Assembly (NCBI GenBank): GCA_026421105.1
Contig: JAPKDI010000053.1
Span: 1 to 7,435 of the forward strand
Length of the DNA stretch: 7,435 bases
Reading direction: 5' to 3'
Source of the DNA: Alphaproteobacteria bacterium
GTDB taxonomy: Bacteria; Pseudomonadota; Alphaproteobacteria; SHVP01
In this document: one piece after another, positions 6,653-7,435 of the stretch
Layout: the number at the start of each line of letters is the position of its first letter
How positions within the stretch are numbered: the first letter of the stretch is position 1
Position numbers and translations under genes: made by a program
The notes under the pieces: generated by a model
The model's database searches: none
Told to the model about the DNA's origin: nothing
The model's input: only the letters and a program-made list of their open reading frames with translations

Positions 6653-7435
6653 ATGTCCGAACGACTCATTACGTTGATCGGCGGATCTGGCTTTATCGGA
6701 CGCCACTTGATCCGCCGACTTGCCGCACAAAACTATCGCATTCGGGTCGCCGTTCGGCATCCCGAGAAGGCAAAATTCCTTCAGCCATTGGGCGACGTAG
6801 GCCAAATCGTACCTGTTCAAGTCAACCTGCGCGATGACACCTCGGTGCTCGCCGCGGTCAACGGTGCATCGGCCGTTGTGAATCTTGTTGGCGTCCTGCG
6901 CAATAGCGGACACCAAACGTTCGACGCCCTTCACGGCGAGGGACCCGGGCGCGTTGGACGGCTGGCCGTTTTGGGTGGGGTCGAGCGCCTTATCCATATT
7001 TCGGCGATCGGCGCGAGCAGCGAGTCTACGTCGCGCTACGCGCAGTCGAAAGCCGCGGGCGAGGCGACGCTGAAGAATGAGTATTCAGGGGCGACGATCG
7101 TCCGGCCAAGTTTGGTCTTTGGACCCGAAGATCAGTTCTTTAACCGCTTTGGCGCAATGGCCGCAATATCGCCAGTTTTACCCCTCTTTGGCGATTCATT
7201 TGCCGACGCCGGGGCCACGAAGTTCCAGCCGGTTTTTGTGGGTGATGTCGCGGCCGCGATCGCGCAATGCCTCAGCGATGAGGTGACGGTCGGTAAGACC
7301 TACGAAATCGGCGGCCCGCGGGTTTATAGCTTCCGCCAATTGATGGAGCTGGTCTTGGAGTACACGGGACGGCGTCGTCTGCTTTTGCCGGTCCCATTCT
7401 CGATAGCCAGCGTCGGGGCCACCTTCCTAGAGATG
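6653..7435 (+). CDS. NDUFA9-like complex I NAD(P)-binding protein (3' end beyond window)
   Basis: This is an atypical short-chain dehydrogenase/reductase related to NDUFA9, an accessory subunit that binds NADPH in mitochondrial and some alphaproteobacterial NADH:quinone oxidoreductases, where it is structural rather than catalytic. The 261 codons visible are open to the window edge. The Rossmann motif GGSGFIG lies at residues 10-16. NLVGVL (77-82) and HISAIGA (115-121) follow. A YxxxK pair is present at Y129/K133 (RYAQSKAAGE). The family-typical RPSLVFGPEDQFFNRF lies at 151-166, and FQPVFVGDVA at 191-200. I chose the ATG at 6653 because GGAGG sits five bases upstream. An in-frame ATG at 6626 lies inside the predicted -10 box and lacks a ribosome binding site. 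General NAD-dependent epimerase is the alternative name; the FFNRF signature favours NDUFA9. Confidence 0.88.
   Translation, partial: MSERLITLIGGSGFIGRHLIRRLAAQNYRIRVAVRHPEKAKFLQPLGDVGQIVPVQVNLRDDTSVLAAVNGASAVVNLVGVLRNSGHQTFDALHGEGPGRVGRLAVLGGVERLIHISAIGASSESTSRYAQSKAAGEATLKNEYSGATIVRPSLVFGPEDQFFNRFGAMAAISPVLPLFGDSFADAGATKFQPVFVGDVAAAIAQCLSDEVTVGKTYEIGGPRVYSFRQLMELVLEYTGRRRLLLPVPFSIASVGATFLEM

Noticed and set aside
6404..6997. A 197-codon minus-strand frame spanning the tRNA and the NDUFA9-like gene
   Set aside because: It runs through the tRNA-Leu gene and antisense to a well-supported coding region; the translation has no recognisable domain.

Overview
The window reads as ordinary chromosomal core DNA of an alphaproteobacterium, possibly a Rhodospirillales relative. 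That placement rests on gene order (rnd, kdsD, lptC, lptA, lptB, rpoN, ptsN), the short single-domain RNase D, an NDUFA9-like complex I accessory protein, and protein sequence style; the family-level guess is weak. I see no phage, transposon, CRISPR, toxin-antitoxin or defence genes, and no convincing new system.

Layout. Nearly everything runs on the minus strand, so transcription goes from right to left. From about 6583 down: a promoter, tRNA-Leu(CAG) with an encoded CCA end, and 38 bases later rnd (single-domain RNase D). A possible promoter at 5748-5776 then precedes a tightly packed block: kdsD (arabinose-5-phosphate isomerase), lptC and lptA (each joined to the gene before it by a 4-base ATGA overlap), lptB, and rpoN (sigma-54, 9 bases after lptB with its ribosome binding site overlapping the lptB stop). 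A small hairpin terminator follows rpoN. Directly after it lies a promoter with a perfect -35 box and a leader of about 195 bases, then ptsN (EIIA-Ntr). The hpf/raiA gene that commonly sits between rpoN and ptsN is not there. Downstream of ptsN, the left edge holds the remains of a secreted M23 (LytM-type) endopeptidase, broken by an in-frame amber codon beside its zinc-binding motif. On the plus strand, the right edge carries the first 261 codons of an NDUFA9-like NAD(P)-binding protein, with its own promoter back to back with the tRNA promoter.

How the genes work together. KdsD makes the precursor of Kdo, the inner-core sugar of lipopolysaccharide. LptC, LptA and LptB are the bitopic inner-membrane anchor, periplasmic bridge and cytoplasmic ATPase of the Lpt exporter that carries finished lipopolysaccharide to the outer membrane (lptF, lptG and lptD are not in the window). 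RpoN and PtsN form the familiar sigma-54/nitrogen-PTS regulatory pair. Here a terminator and a separate promoter appear to split ptsN from the lpt-rpoN operon.

The points most worth a second look are the broken peptidase, the absence of hpf with the terminator/promoter/leader in its place, and the tRNA-rnd arrangement.
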